64,000 bases of DNA from Sialis fuliginosa (Eukaryota > Arthropoda > Insecta > Megaloptera > Sialidae): NCBI GenBank assembly GCA_961205875.1, contig OY540816.1:16874701-16938700 (forward strand), written 5' to 3'. Made by a program: the position numbers and the translations under genes. The notes under the pieces are model-generated. The model was given only the letters and a program-made list of their open reading frames with translations. It was not told where the DNA came from and searched no databases. Shown piece by piece: positions 12,801-25,613 of the stretch (its first letter is position 1; each line of letters opens with the position of its first letter).

Positions 12801-15800
12801 AATTTTAGTAAATAAAATATTTTATAAGATAATTTTATGTATCGTTATACAGTTGAACATTAGAAGATATTTAAATATCTTCTGAGAAAAAAGAAAAATT
12901 GAGAAATTTTATTCACTGCTATAATCGACGAAACATTAACTAAAATAACGACCTAAAAATACGGCTAAGGGGTCAAGGAGGGGGAAGGAGTCACAAGCTT
13001 CGTGACGTCACATTTAAAAAATCGAAATAATGAATTTTATATAAATTCTTAGAGCGAAAATTATTATGTTGTTAGTAACTCGAGATCGGTGTAAAATTTC
13101 TTTTTATTCGTTGATTTTGATTACCTACTTATTTCTCAAACAAAAACAGGGGGATGTGGCAACTTTTGACAAAAACGGTAGGAGGGGGGGAGGGGTAAAA
13201 AAACCATGTTTGTGTGACGTTATTTATGGATGGTCCCTAAGAATAAACAAGTTATTAAAAGTTTAAAAACACTGGAATACGTAAGAAATGTATCTTCAGA
13301 TACTATAAAAAAACTTATAAACACTGAAGTCGGAATGAACATCTATAGAAAACTGTAAAGGACGCCATTAATTCTATGCTTTGTTACTTTTGTTGCGTTT
13401 GTTTTTATATGATAATTACGGCTACTAATTTACATTTTATTCTAATGAAATAATGGGATCATATAACTTTGGAGTGTTGTCTTTGACCTTACGGAGCCGT
13501 GGTTTTGAACACTTTCATGCTCCACGAATTTATTTTTTCTGCTTGATGACCAAACTAGTGATAATCGTTTTTTGGTATTCCCGTTTCACGGTTATGCGTT
13601 TGAAATTTGAAGCAAGGATTTTAGTTTTATTATTACGCGTGAATTCATAAACATTACATTTTTATTATTATTATTTATTATTATTATTATTTTTGTTTCA
13701 ATTTTTTTTTATATTCTAGATGTAGATTCTAGATCGTAGGTTTGATCAATCGTATAATTGAAAGGGTCTGGTCATTACAGTAGATTACTTAAGTTTTTGA
13801 AAAACATAACCTTTTGTTAAATAAAAATGACTGCCCTGGGACTTTCTGATTCTCTGTACCTACCGTGTTTCTATTATATAATTATATTTTTTTAGTATTT
13901 CAGATAAAAATAAGATACAAAAAAAGTATGACATAAATTATAAATAATAATATCCTTTACAACATTTTTTCTAATTTGCTCCATTTAAAAAAAAAATAGA
14001 AAAATTAACAAGAGTAAACATCAGTTTCCGATTGTAAGATTGTTTTCAAAAATAACAGGTTTTATTGATCCTTGAAAAAAATTGATCTTAAATATAGAAT
14101 TTCACCCTTCTATATACTGTCGTTATGAGTTACAGAGTCTACAGAAAAAAATCGGCTTTACAATAAATACTTAAGATATGTACATATGTATATATGTATT
14201 TCATAATATGGTTATATAAGAAAATAAAAATCAAGAAATTTTAAAAATATAAATCACTACAATGAGGAAAATTACTTATTTTAATAATTAACAATTTTCT
14301 CTTTAAACGTAAAAGTTATCGAGGTTTAGCAAATATTACGAATTATTTTGAAATGATTTCTTATTTTACATTACTTAAGTACGTACATTGGTTGCAATAT
14401 AGCGTTTAACATAACTAGTTGTAGCGACTAAAATGCAACAATTACTTACATAGTAGGTAATTAATTGTAGCTTTGCACTCTTTACCAGATTATCTTTATC
14501 TTAAATGGAAACCTACCCATATATGACGATATGTTTGCTCATCAGAAAACAATACGGCTATGTATAGGGGTAGATAACTATAGTACTTGGCTTTTCAGTG
14601 GGTACGTTTCTTTTAATAGCATTATATCTTTTAAATAGCTGTAAAGATGTTATCCTTATTATAAGAATAAAATCACATTTAGAGAATTGTGAGAATCAGT
14701 AATTAATCTAGAGAAGGGAGGGAAGGAGGGGTCTAGAGGGTATTTTTACATTTTTTTGTGTGTATTTCTGCAGTTAAATTTAAACAAAATTAAATAAAGA
14801 TCATGACACTTGTTTATATATTAACAATATTGGCTATATAAAATAAAAATTATTATACTTCGCCCTCCCCCCCCCCCTCGTACTTGAAATTGAAACCACT
14901 ATACGAATATTTATTATACCGTTTTCTCATCTTGCATGTATCCGGAAAAACTGACGAGCTCAACAAATGTAGGGAAATGCGCTTTAATGAACAGCGATTG
15001 TTTATTAAGTTAATAACAACTGACACCGTAAAAAATAACCGTCATTGTATCACCAATGAAGGCGAAAGTTACGTATATAGATACATACATGCCTATGTAC
15101 TCGTACATGTATGAAAAACAACACTATTATATTATAATACAATTATCATGGATAATAAATCATCATTTTACCTATTCCTGCTTTTTTACACAATATATTA
15201 TATTATAATACTCATGGCATATATCTGTCAAATTAATATACATGCTCATTATATTTATTAAATGTACACACATTTTTTATATAATTAAATTATGTAATGA
15301 ACTAATTAATTTAGTGTACATTACAGGTATATAATATAGGTACATTATCAACAGTTATTTTGTACATATTACATTAGACGATAGTCGTCAGAATTGTATC
15401 GCTCTAGTGAAGCAAACCATAAGTCGTGAACTTTAATGTACGCCCGTGCAATAAAGCTAAAATTTAAGAAAATTTAGACTACATTGAATTCATTCACTAA
15501 TTACAAAAAATTAATAGACCTAGTACATAATACATATTACTGATTATTTTGTAATTCATTTTCTGGTTAAAAAATCTGATTATCTATCACGTTATAATTT
15601 TTTGTAAAGATTACATATGTATATTTAATGAAGTTTCTTTTTTCAGAGTTACTTTATCCCACAAGAAGGATTCTTAGCCGGTTTATCACTGAACAACAAC
15701 ATCACCCTGACTGACGAATACCTAGCAATATTACGTTTCTACGGTTATGACGTAGAATCCCAATTCACAACCCAGAGGCCAGTCACAACAGAGATCGCCA

Positions 15801-18800
15801 CAGAACCATCTCTGTACAATACCACAACACCAATGTCAACTACAGACAAGACATTAACTACTGCAACATCTTTAAATACCGGCGAAACTACATTCCCCAG
15901 CACAATAGACGAATATACCACAACAATGAAGTCGACAACTGATATATTTCTTCCAACTATACCTCAGACAACATCGACTGAAGAATCGACTTTCTATACT
16001 ACAACAGAAAAACAGTTTGTATCGACAAGTAAAGATGAAGAAACAACTATGGTGTTCCTTGGAGTTACAGAAGAATCTATTGAAACATCACCTAAACCAA
16101 CTATATCGACAACATATCCGTCTGAACCTGAACAAACAACTAGAATGCCTACATCTACAGATACAATGACAACGACAAATTCATATACAACCGAAACCAT
16201 GACTGAAAAAACCACCCCAACTGATTCTTCCACAATTTCAAACATACCGACAACCCAAGTGTCAACAACCACAGAATCATCTCTAGAAGACGAAGCCGAA
16301 ATGGTAACTGGGGCAACTAAAATTACTTCAGATCGTGTATCAAGGCTGAGTACAATAACGCAGCAAAAAACTTCTCCATACACGGTGAATATTCCTGAAA
16401 AAGGTACTACTGAAGAATCAAATGATATTCCTAACGAAAATAGCTTCACAACAAGTCCATCGATATCAGTTGAAGAAAGTACGATACCTATTTATGATAG
16501 ATTTGGTGGATCTTCAAGTACTGAAGAACAAACGTCATCAGTGGGTATAACGGATACAACTGAAAGGATCTCTGAAGAATCATCTGAATCAGTAAGTATA
16601 ACAGAAACTACTAGATTAAACACAGAAATGAGTTCTGAAAAATCTGCTGCAACATATACCACAAGTGCTGGAAGTAGCTCTGTAGAAACTGAATCTGTCG
16701 ATACAACAGTTACTTCTGCAAGTACTGAAAGAAGTACTGAAGAACAATCTGAATTTGTGACTGTAATAGATAGTACAGCTTATACAATACCAGTTTTTAT
16801 TATTACTGATACGACAGAGCAAACCACAAGTAATGAACAACAAACTGTAGATAACTTCAGTCAGGTCGGAACAGAGCCTACTACTGATATAGAATCTAAT
16901 ACAACACCTGATTCAGAAAATGGCATATCTTATGTGACAGTAAGTTCAGAAACAACGACTGAAAGCACTACAGTTTCAAATAATGAGAGTGATAGGACAG
17001 AAGAAAGTACATATAATACAAAAGAAACTACTAGTAGTGAAAATGAATCAGAAATGTTTACGGAGGAACAAATTAGTACTGATCTTAGTACTTCAGAATC
17101 AACGTATAAACCTGAAAGTATCAATGCCACTACAAACGATCCTTCTGTGATTGTTTTTCCTGATAGAAATCGAACAAGACGATCTGTTGTTGATTACTTG
17201 CTTGCTAGGTATTTACTAGATTTTATATTATTTTTATTAAAACTTAATAATTTAGTTTACTAACAATGTATTTTAATTATAATATTAATACTGTTTCTAT
17301 TAACAACACTAATAATGTAGAAATTTAGTTTTTCTTTCTACCTTTTTTTAATTGTAAGTTTTGTTTAAAATTTAAATACTGGTAACTCTCGATTAATTTG
17401 AATTCATTATAAATACTAAAGGAGTAATTTTATTAAATATGTCGCGAATGCTACTCAAAATAATTTACTATATTAATTAACTTTTCCCAATTTTTAGTAC
17501 AGCTGGGTACCTGAGTAATTTTTGCTCACGAACGAAATATTTTAGTCACATCCGCTCATTCACAATCACGAACACTCACGAATTATATTTTTTATTCATG
17601 CACAGAGGGTCACTCTGGTGACACGATTAAATTTATTTTGTTATAATTTTTTTTAAATGAAAATTATTGTTTTTACGTGCATTATGTGTATAGGTTATAT
17701 TTGTATTATTTTTTTCTAAACTACATTTCTGATGCGAGTAATAGAAAACAAATCAAAAAGAAAATAATGCACAGTTCATTTTTAAAGGAGGTTTTTGGTG
17801 TACTATCGAAGTTTGCAACACTAGCTATGCACAGAATTTCTTCTTTGAACTTATAAAAAAATATTTGTTTTCTGATAAAAATTATACTGCATTTTTTTAT
17901 TTATGTATTATGAGTTCAGTTTTAAAAAAAGGTTAAAATTTTCTTACCTTCAAAACGCATGATTATTTTACTTTGACTCATGATCCAAGATTTGAAAATA
18001 ACTCACGCTCACGTCCGATCACGGTCTTGATCTGATATGACCTAAAAAAAATACGACCCGCGTCAAGCTCTAATTTTAAGAACCCTATCACCTGCATTTA
18101 TTACACCTATCCTACTGATTGATTTTAAATACAGCATGTTTTAAAAAATAACAATCTTATCAGTAAATGTTTAATATAGGTATCTATAATATTTGTTTTA
18201 ATTAATAAATATCCGAATTAGGATATTTTAAATTCGTTTGTTATTTGTCTTTCTTTCTTCTGTTGAAAATGCAATAATAGTAGTTAAATGTTGAAAACAA
18301 GTAATAAGATAATGAAAGCGTATTTTGAAAGAAATATTAATCGAATGTTACTTGTATATTATTAAAATATAAATTATGTTTTTTTTCTTCAAAATTAAAT
18401 CAACAAACAGATCATAATAAAATTAATAAATTGTATGGAGAAGACTAAATAATATTAAATAAACAATTATTACTGCAACGTCGTATTTTGATATTTCAAG
18501 GCATCACGATACAAACGGCGATTTCTTTAACTTCTACCACCCGATGGCAACACCCCCACCTCCGCCACCACCGCCACCAAGACCTGCACCCAGAAAATTA
18601 AATCGTCCGTTTCTTGCGAATGGATTTCAACCAATTTTCGACGTAAATTATACAGAATACGAAGCTGTTTTGCCATATTTGTACATGCCACGAATTGGAG
18701 CCCAGGCGTTGAAATTCCCATTGGATAGTGACAAGTCAGTAAACATTTTTAATTCATTTTTTAATATTAATCTCACACTTTTAAATATTTTTTATTCATA

Positions 18801-21800
18801 TAATAATCTTGAAAAGAATCGGACAAATACATAAAAATACAATGTTCTCCGAAAAAGTTAGGTACCTTTTTTGTATGTGGCTGTGTAATTACATGCATAA
18901 TACATGTAAAATTATCTATAAAATATACACCTAACCTCAGTGGTGGATTAAGGAAGGTTTGTACCCGGGGTGGAATGTTAATTATGCACCCTTCCCCTAA
19001 AACATTTTTTTTATTTGTCACTTTACAAAATAATTGTATTTCAATTTTTCACAAAATAGTATCCTCTATGAATAACACCCTTACTAATTTTGTACCCTTC
19101 TGTACCTTGGCATTCAAAACGGGCTGCCCTACCTTAATCCGTCACTGCCTGAACTAAATTTACATACATTACATTAAAATAAATCAGCGGCGAAGCGTCC
19201 ATGGAAGCAAGGGAAGCAGTGCTTCCCTTACTTTATGGGTAAATTAATACAAATCTGTGTTTTCAGTTAATAAATAATTAAAAATATTATTAGAATATTC
19301 ATCTTTATGCGCAACTCAAACATTTTAACCGAAAATCAAAAAAAATCATTTAATATTAATTTACACACTCAATTATAAAACTATAATACCTCTACGTCTT
19401 ATTTTCTTGTATTTTAGTCGATATTTGTATGATGAGTTGAAGTTCACTGCAGGAAATTTCACTAAAAAATTTAGAATTTTTTATTTGGTTAAAAGTATGT
19501 TTATTGTATAGAAAATGACGTGAAAAGTTGTTTGTTTCAAACCGCAGGTCTGTATCTCAAACCGTTCTCGAGATATAGCCTCTCAAAGTTTTAGTTTTTT
19601 CAAATTTTTAGAGAAAAAAGGCCATAACTTTTGAACGTGTGGTCGGAATTGATTTTAGTTGACGGATTTGAAATCAGCGTGTCAAAATCTATATAATGAC
19701 ATGTATAATACCTTAAAACTCGAAAAAAAAGTTTTCGCGAAAAATCGAAAAAATTCAATACCTTAAAAAAATGTCGATTTTTGACCAAAATTTTTTTGTC
19801 GGATTTTAAAGTATTATACATGTCATTATATAGATTTTGACACGCTGATTTCAAATCCGTCAACTAAAATCAATTCCGACCACACGTTCAAAAGTTATGG
19901 CCTTTTTTCTCCAAAAATTTGGAAAAACTAAAACTTTGAGAGGCTATATCTCGAGAACGGTTTGAGATACAGACCTGCGGTTTGAAACAAACAACTTTTC
20001 ACGTCATTTTTTATACAATAAACATACTTTTAACGAAATCAAAAATTCGAAATTTTTTAGTGAAATTTCATGAAGTGAACTTCAACTCGTCATACAAATA
20101 TCGACTAAAATATATGAAAATTAGACGTAGAATCATTTAGTTACTATATAAATATATGAGAATTTATTTAAAAAAGTAAAAGCTTGAGCTTAAGGTGTTT
20201 CATAACTAGTTTTTTTGTTAATAGGAAGAGGAGGATTGACAAAATATGCTTCCCTTATTAAATATTTCACGCCTCGCCACTGAAATAAATATAATATGAA
20301 CTTTGATATTTTCAGGTATTATCTTCTTGTTATTCTACCCAGTAACCCACGGGGTATGAATGGTTTGATATACGATCTAACAAGACATCTTAACTTGAAA
20401 TATATAATAGGAAACTTAAAGGATACTTACGTCCGCGCCGTTATTCCAAGCTTTAAACTCAGCGGATTTGTCGTTTTAACAAACGCTTTACAAAGGGTAA
20501 GTAAAAATTGATTCATTTATTTTATTAAAATCAAATCAATTGGTTAATTAAATAAAGTTTTATTTTATAAATAAAAGGATTCTATGTTCTACTGTGAATA
20601 TTGCATATATTTCATTTTGGCTTCCACACCTTATTCGAAGGAGGGAATAAAATTTTGTTCTTCGATTTCAAAATTTCTATTTAAGGTCAAAATTCAAAAC
20701 AAACACTTTTTGTTCCGTATCTATCTGTCCTCTGAATCCTTACTACACGTATAACTCATGAAACATTAAACTGATTTTAATGAATCTTGATTTCTTATTT
20801 AGGTCTTGCTAATAGATGGTTCCGTATATATAAAAAAATCATGTGTAAGGGGAGGAACGGTATTACAAAAAAAATTTATTTTTTAAATATCTTAAGGACA
20901 ATAATATAGTAATACAAAATTAACTAACCACAGAATGCTAACAAGGGGACTACCAGATCCTTGCTGCACCAATTTGCTTTTAAAAAATTAGGGTTGTAGT
21001 AGTGGCATAGACAAACCTACACATCAAGCTATTTGACGGAAAACTCATAAACAAACGAGAAAAAAATTATGAAATTTCCTCTGTAAATTCGCTTAAACAT
21101 GTAGCTATAAAAAAAAATCGATCGAACCCGACCATTCACGGTTGTCGCCCGTAGCGCTAACGACCGAGCCACCGCTAGTGTTATGGTTTGACTTCAACTG
21201 GATAAGAAGCGAATTTACAGAGAAATTTCATAATTTAATTTTTTTAAGCAAATTGGTGCGGCAAGGGTCTGGTAGTCCCCTTGTTAGAATAATACAGAAA
21301 AAATTATAACTAAATTATTTTTTATTTGAAAAAAAAATTAAACAAAAATAGATATGCACAGATGGAAATTATTTTCCTGTTACCTTTTGTTCATGAAAAC
21401 TGATTTCCATTGTGTATTTAAGTTACAAGAAAATCAATAAAATATTTATTATTACACAGCTTGGACTCCGTTCGGTATTTGAACCTGGCCACTCAGATTT
21501 CAGTATAATGACAAAAGATGACGACACGTACGTTACGAACATCGAGCAAGCAGTGACCGTCAACATTCGTAATTACATGGAGCCAAAACTATTGTCAAAA
21601 AGTAAGTATATACATTCATACATAATATTACTTTTAGTTAAAGTACATGTTTTGTGTAAGAACAATTTGTTTGTGTTTTTAATTTTTTCGTGATTATTGG
21701 TTTTAGTTTTATCTATACTATAATTATTTACAAACAATAAGTTTGAGTCATTTATACTAGAACTTAGCAGGTGTAAGTCTAAAATTTTTGTGTAGACCAA

Positions 21801-24800
21801 AACTTAACCGACCTTTTTTAGCAGAGGTAAGCGTAAGGGCCGATCCACACTATTGTGCCGGTCTCGGTCCGGTCTCGCTCCAGTCAAATATTCAGTATAG
21901 TAAACACTATATCGAAGCGTGACTGGACCGAGATGTTTATTTATATTTGATTGGAGCGAGACCGATCGACCCTTAGCACGCTACACAGGAATCAGTAATT
22001 TAAAAGCAGTGGTGATTGGTGTACACCATAGAAAATTGATAAACATTTGACACACTTCGCAGGAAGCATTTGGTTTTATTATGGTTGTGGTACAGATCAT
22101 TTTTTTTATATTATACCGAACATTATAATATTAAATGTGATCATTAAGTAATAAATTATAAGTTGATTTAAACTTAAATTATATTATTAATGATAAGTGG
22201 CAAACGATTTAATGTTTAGTAATCTCATTTATTTAAAATTATATTTACCTTGACATATGATACGTTTATAATTTTCAAACTATTATACTTATTAGATCTA
22301 TTTAAATATAATTATCATATACATATATGCATTATAATTTTTAGGAAACTATATTATTATATAATTTTTTATAAACTTAATTGACTATATCCAGAGGTGT
22401 AACTATGGTTCCATGCACCCCCGACAGGGGTTTTTTTAGTATGAAACTCTAGCTTGTTCAGGCAGCTCTAAAATTCAAATGTTGCTTTATACGCAGTGCC
22501 TAAGAAAAAATGAAAAAATAAATTCAGATAGTTCTCGATTTACGACTGTGCTCCGTTATATATTTTATATTCAAATTTCAAACATAAAGTAATTTTTGCG
22601 ACGTTTTTTTTTTTTTAATTATCGTCTCTACTTCTTTCTAAAACATAACTTATTTTGTTCAAATTGTGCAGCCCTAAAATTTCGTTAAAATAACCCTTGG
22701 CCTCCGGTATATATTACTCCGGTTATATTACTGCAGACCTTTTTTTCCAACCCCCTGGATCTTACACCACTGGCGGGGCCCATTTCGCTACCCCCTAGCT
22801 ACGTCTCTGACTATACCTTACCTTCAAAAAGTACTTTTTCAATCAATCATTAAAAAATACCATACATTAAAAAATCAATTGTCAAGTTTACAGTTTCAAA
22901 ACTCATTGTCAGGTAAACTAGGTATTTGAGAACAAAACAACTACGTGAGTGCTCCAAGAATGACATTGCAACAATAGATGTCGCGTGAGGCTATGTCATT
23001 ATTGTTGTTAAATTGAGAGAATAAATATACACTAATGGCTAAATTAATGCTTCCATCGGCACACTTGAGGATTGCCTAACGTCCTCTTACTCTTAGGCAT
23101 GCTTTTAATATATGTATAAGTAGGACTCCACACGAAACTAGATTTAGGTAAACCTTGTCTAGTCTCGGATTGTAACCGACAGTCTCAGTGGCGCTGGAGC
23201 CGGAGAGAGGGGGGAATCTGCCCCCCCCCCAAATATTCAGTGGAGGGGGGAACTGAGTACTTCCCCCTTCCAAATTTTGATCTTGTTTTTTAAGCGACGG
23301 GTGATTATAAAAATCTGTTTTTTTTTACACTAAATTCCTGAATTAAGAAATTACTAAATTTTTAGGTATTTTTGAATGGTAATATATTCGATAAAACAAA
23401 TACAGCAGTAACGCGGATAAACGAGATAGATTTGTGGTAGATTGTAGAGATGTAATGCGTGCTTGTTTAGAGCAGTCGGTCGCGTAGGCATTTACCGATT
23501 TCAAAATACGCGCAGGCAACCTCGAATATAAAAGCTGAAAGCTTGAAGTATATTTTTTATTAAAAATTTCACAATATGTAGGTGCTGTTTTTGACAAGAA
23601 ACACCAAAGAGAAGAGAAAATGTACATACATATGTAAGTGCACATTTTGAAGGACACTTTCCTTATGTAATTTAGCGGTTATTAGTTCGCGACAACGCCG
23701 CATTACTACAGCGCCACATTATCCCGCTTCTGCTAATTTGCCTAGATTAACGTAACTGACGTAAAGTTCTTTGTCTATGGCGCACTGGCATTATACTAAC
23801 GTGTATTAGGAAACGACACTATGTAATTTAATATGCTGTTATTATGTCTCCTCCCAGATTCGTTGACAAATTACTTAAAACCGTGAAAGTTTTTGTGCTG
23901 CACTAAAAACCATTCGTTGCGTAGATTTCAGTCGATATTGATCTACGCAAATGGCAAATGCATTAGAGACGTATTAATTAATATTTAATATTCAAATTTT
24001 GTTGGTAATTTTCACCCCTTCAATAGCTATTTAGGAACATACAAAAAATAAATGTCTCTTAGGTTCAATTGAACTGCATGCAAATGTATGTGTACCAAGT
24101 CTTATTAAAATTAATGAGATAATATTCGCAACGTTCACTTTTTTAATAATAATAGATTTCGAATATTTCCAAAACCCCTAACTCGATTAGCACCAAAATC
24201 AATAGGTCTGGAATACCCACTGAGAAAAACCTTTTCCCCAAAAATAATTCAGATCGGTGCATTTTTACAGTAATTATCGTGAACGAAAGAAAATTCTACA
24301 TCCAGACGCACGCACAGACACACAGACACACACAGTCGCCATTTGGAAATTAACTTTTCTTTACGTTTTGAAGATAGTTCAATCAGAATCTGGTCTTATC
24401 TCAGACACGATTTTTCGACGGTATTACAATATTTCCATTTCCTTCGGAACATGGAAGTAAAATGCATTATTTTAAACTGCTTTTTTAAAAGAGCAAATGA
24501 AAAACATTTTCGATAATTGACTTCCTAAACGACTTATGTAAATGTACCAATATAACAAACGATAATTTTATTTAAATAAAAAAATAAAATTCAACATGAC
24601 AAGGAGGCATTAATCAAATCTCGTAGTGACAGTTTACAATTTATTTTTTCGTTGATGGGCTTGAAAACATAACTATTTAATAATATTCAATATTTATTAC
24701 ATACATACTGCCATCATATACATAAATAATATATCTATCAGTGATGGTGGTACTTTTTTATATCAGATTGGACAACAATGAATTATATAAATACGATTTT

Positions 24801-25196
24801 TTCGTACTTTTTATTTTGGATTAATTTTTTTGCTATTTTTCGATTTACGACGGAATAATTTGCCCTTATTCGCACAAGAAGGAGGGGGGGGGGGGAGATA
24901 TCCACTCAGTGGCGCATTTAGGAATTTGTTTGATCAACTATCTTGGTAACTTCTACGAATGTATTATTTTTCTTAATATTTATAATTTTTGTATAGAATT
25001 AATTTTTTCCGCATTTTCTTTTATAAAAACTCATATCTATGTACAATTTTTTTTCTTTGCAGGGGAGTATTTGAGCTACAAGACGGCAGATTTTATAGCA
25101 GCTCATCCATTCTTGTATTTTATAATGGACGCAGAACTCAACGTAGCATTAATGGCAGGAAAAATATTAAATCCATTAAATTCTAGAATACAATAG
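9882..25196 (+). CDS. Serpin-family protein with mucin-like insert (5' partial)
   Basis: Exons: 9882-10064, 15647-17208, 18501-18734, 20316-20496, 21460-21601 and 25063-25196. All borders are GT-AG, phases agree, and they sum to 811 codons plus stop. The N-terminal part (MAFSPYGVAAVLVALYEG, then GFRDIHRLL and LRFYGYDVE) matches serpin helices B to E. The C-terminal part matches strands of sheet B (YLYMPRIGAQALKFPL, YYLLVILPSNPRGMNG), LGLRSVFEP, and the terminal ADFIAAHPFLYFIMD ... GKILNPLN. Between them, exon 15647-17208 encodes about 450 residues rich in Thr, Ser and Glu, ending in RNRTRRS, a furin-type site; exon 18501-18734 adds a run of nine prolines. The segment normally holding helix F is not recognisable. 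Before ADFIAAHPF there is no Glu/Gly/Thr/Ala-rich hinge, so protease inhibition is unlikely. The exon at 9882 starts in phase 0 after an acceptor, so a signal-peptide exon is expected upstream but was not found; the ATG at 9909 lies inside the serpin fold and is not a credible start. Confidence 0.82.
10114..10220. mobile_element. Small MITE in serpin intron
   Basis: The ends AAATAAGACAGGACTGT and ACAGTACTGTCTTATTT are inverted repeats about 105 bp apart. No coding capacity. The target duplication is not clear. It lies about 50 bp after the donor of the exon ending at 10064. Confidence 0.6.
10221..11458. other. Serpin intron sequence
   Basis: Intron between the exons ending at 10064 and starting at 15647. 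No exon or RNA gene is seen in this part. Confidence 0.4.
11459..11588. mobile_element. hAT-type MITE, 130 bp
   Basis: The ends CAGGGCTTTTTTG and AAAAAAAGCCCTG are inverted repeats, flanked by a perfect 8-bp duplication cctttata (11451-11458 and 11589-11596). This is a textbook hAT insertion without coding capacity, inside a serpin intron. Confidence 0.88.
11597..15646. other. Serpin intron with transposon debris
   Basis: No exon is recognisable. Pieces with repeat character include a GC-rich hairpin of Helitron-like look at about 12185-12215 (cgcggtcgaaaccgcg), a sequence starting acagggttgtccgt at about 12349, and two G-rich stretches near 12970 and 13150, each followed by a gtgacgt phrase. 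None could be delimited. Confidence 0.35.
18938..19147. mobile_element. hAT-type MITE, 210 bp
   Basis: The ends CAGTGGTGGATTAAGG and CCTTAATCCGTCACTG are inverted repeats. The flanking 8-mers cctaacct and cctgaact agree at 6 of 8 positions, an aged target duplication. It sits in the serpin intron just upstream of another hAT-type element. Confidence 0.75.
19185..20282. mobile_element. Palindromic hAT-type element, 1098 bp
   Basis: Ends are CAGCGGCGAAGCGT on the left and ACGCCTCGCCACTG on the right, flanked by a perfect 8-bp duplication aaataaat (19177-19184 and 20283-20290). Almost all of the interior (about 19418-20107) is a long inverted repeat folding near 19770. Both arms carry, for example, ctatatctcgagaacggttt or its complement. 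No transposase is encoded. The right end lies only 33 bp upstream of the serpin exon at 20316, so the insertion abuts its splice acceptor region. Confidence 0.88.
20939..21286 (-). mobile_element. Palindromic element with tRNA-like core
   Basis: The outer ends (TAACAAGGGGACTACCAGA and its inverted copy ending at 21286) and inner arms (aaatttcctctgtaaattcgctt and its inverse near 21210-21233) form nested inverted repeats. The centre, 21117-21185 read on the minus strand, resembles a tRNA-derived promoter: an A-box-like TGGCTCGGTCG and a B-box-like GGTTCGATCG. A tRNA-derived SINE captured in, or evolved into, a fold-back element would fit. No true tRNA cloverleaf with an anticodon is claimed. 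Confidence 0.6.
22392..22809. mobile_element. hAT-type MITE, 418 bp
   Basis: The ends CAGAGGTGTAACTA and TAGCTACGTCTCTG are inverted repeats. The flanking 8-mers actatatc and actatacc agree at 7 of 8 positions. It is non-coding and lies in the last serpin intron. Confidence 0.85.
23186..23400. repeat. Dispersed repeat, relative at 62205
   Basis: Starts cagtggcgctggagccgg and continues through poly-C/poly-G stretches to aaattttgat, acactaaa and tttttaggtatttttgaat. The same order of phrases is found at 62205-62360. The CAGTGGCG start suggests a hAT-type end, but the other end was not located. Confidence 0.6.
23401..25062. other. Serpin intron, repeat debris
   Basis: No exon is recognised. 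At about 24275-24340 a cacaca-rich stretch (acgcacagacacacagacac) of the kind often seen in insect transposon tails is present. A poly-G tract lies near 24883-24896, and cagtggcgcatttagg at 24907 looks like a single hAT-type end. Confidence 0.4.
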
Positions 25197-25286
25197 GTCA
25201 TATTTTTATAATACGGCGCTTTTAAAATTAAAATTTCATAGCATTTTTTTAGTTGTATCAACAATGAAAACTTACATTAATTATGT

Positions 25287-25613
25287 TATACAGGTGTCCA
25301 AGATAAGCGTGAAATGCATAGGGATTTCTTAAACGATAAGATATACGGATTTGGTTAAATGAGATAAATTATTTGTGAGGAAGGGGTGAGTATTACTACA
25401 TCAAAAAATATTATTAATTCTATGTGGTTTAGGCGGTATACCCAAAAATTTGATTTTTTTAATGGCTAAACCATATAGAATTAATAATATTTTTTGATGT
25501 AGTAATACTCACCCGTTCCTTACAAATAATTCATCTCATTTAATCGAATCTGTATCTCTTACCGTTTAGGAAATCCCCATGCATTTCACGCTTATTTTGG
25601 ACATTCTGTATAT
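25287..25613. mobile_element. Fold-back MITE, about 327 bp
   Basis: The two halves are near-perfect inverted copies around about 25445. The left end reads TATACAGGTGTCCAAGATAA and the right end ...TTATTTTGGACATTCTGTATA. TA sits at both borders, compatible with a TA target as in mariner-type elements. It lies between the serpin stop (25194-25196) and the FAM185A-like gene. Confidence 0.8.

Noticed and set aside
15994-16449. 151-codon minus-strand frame
   Set aside because: Shadow of the Thr/Ser-rich serpin exon; the plus strand has matching serpin sequence and splice sites at both ends.
21117-21185. A functional tRNA gene on the minus strand
   Set aside because: A- and B-box-like motifs are present, but acceptor and anticodon stems do not form a proper cloverleaf.
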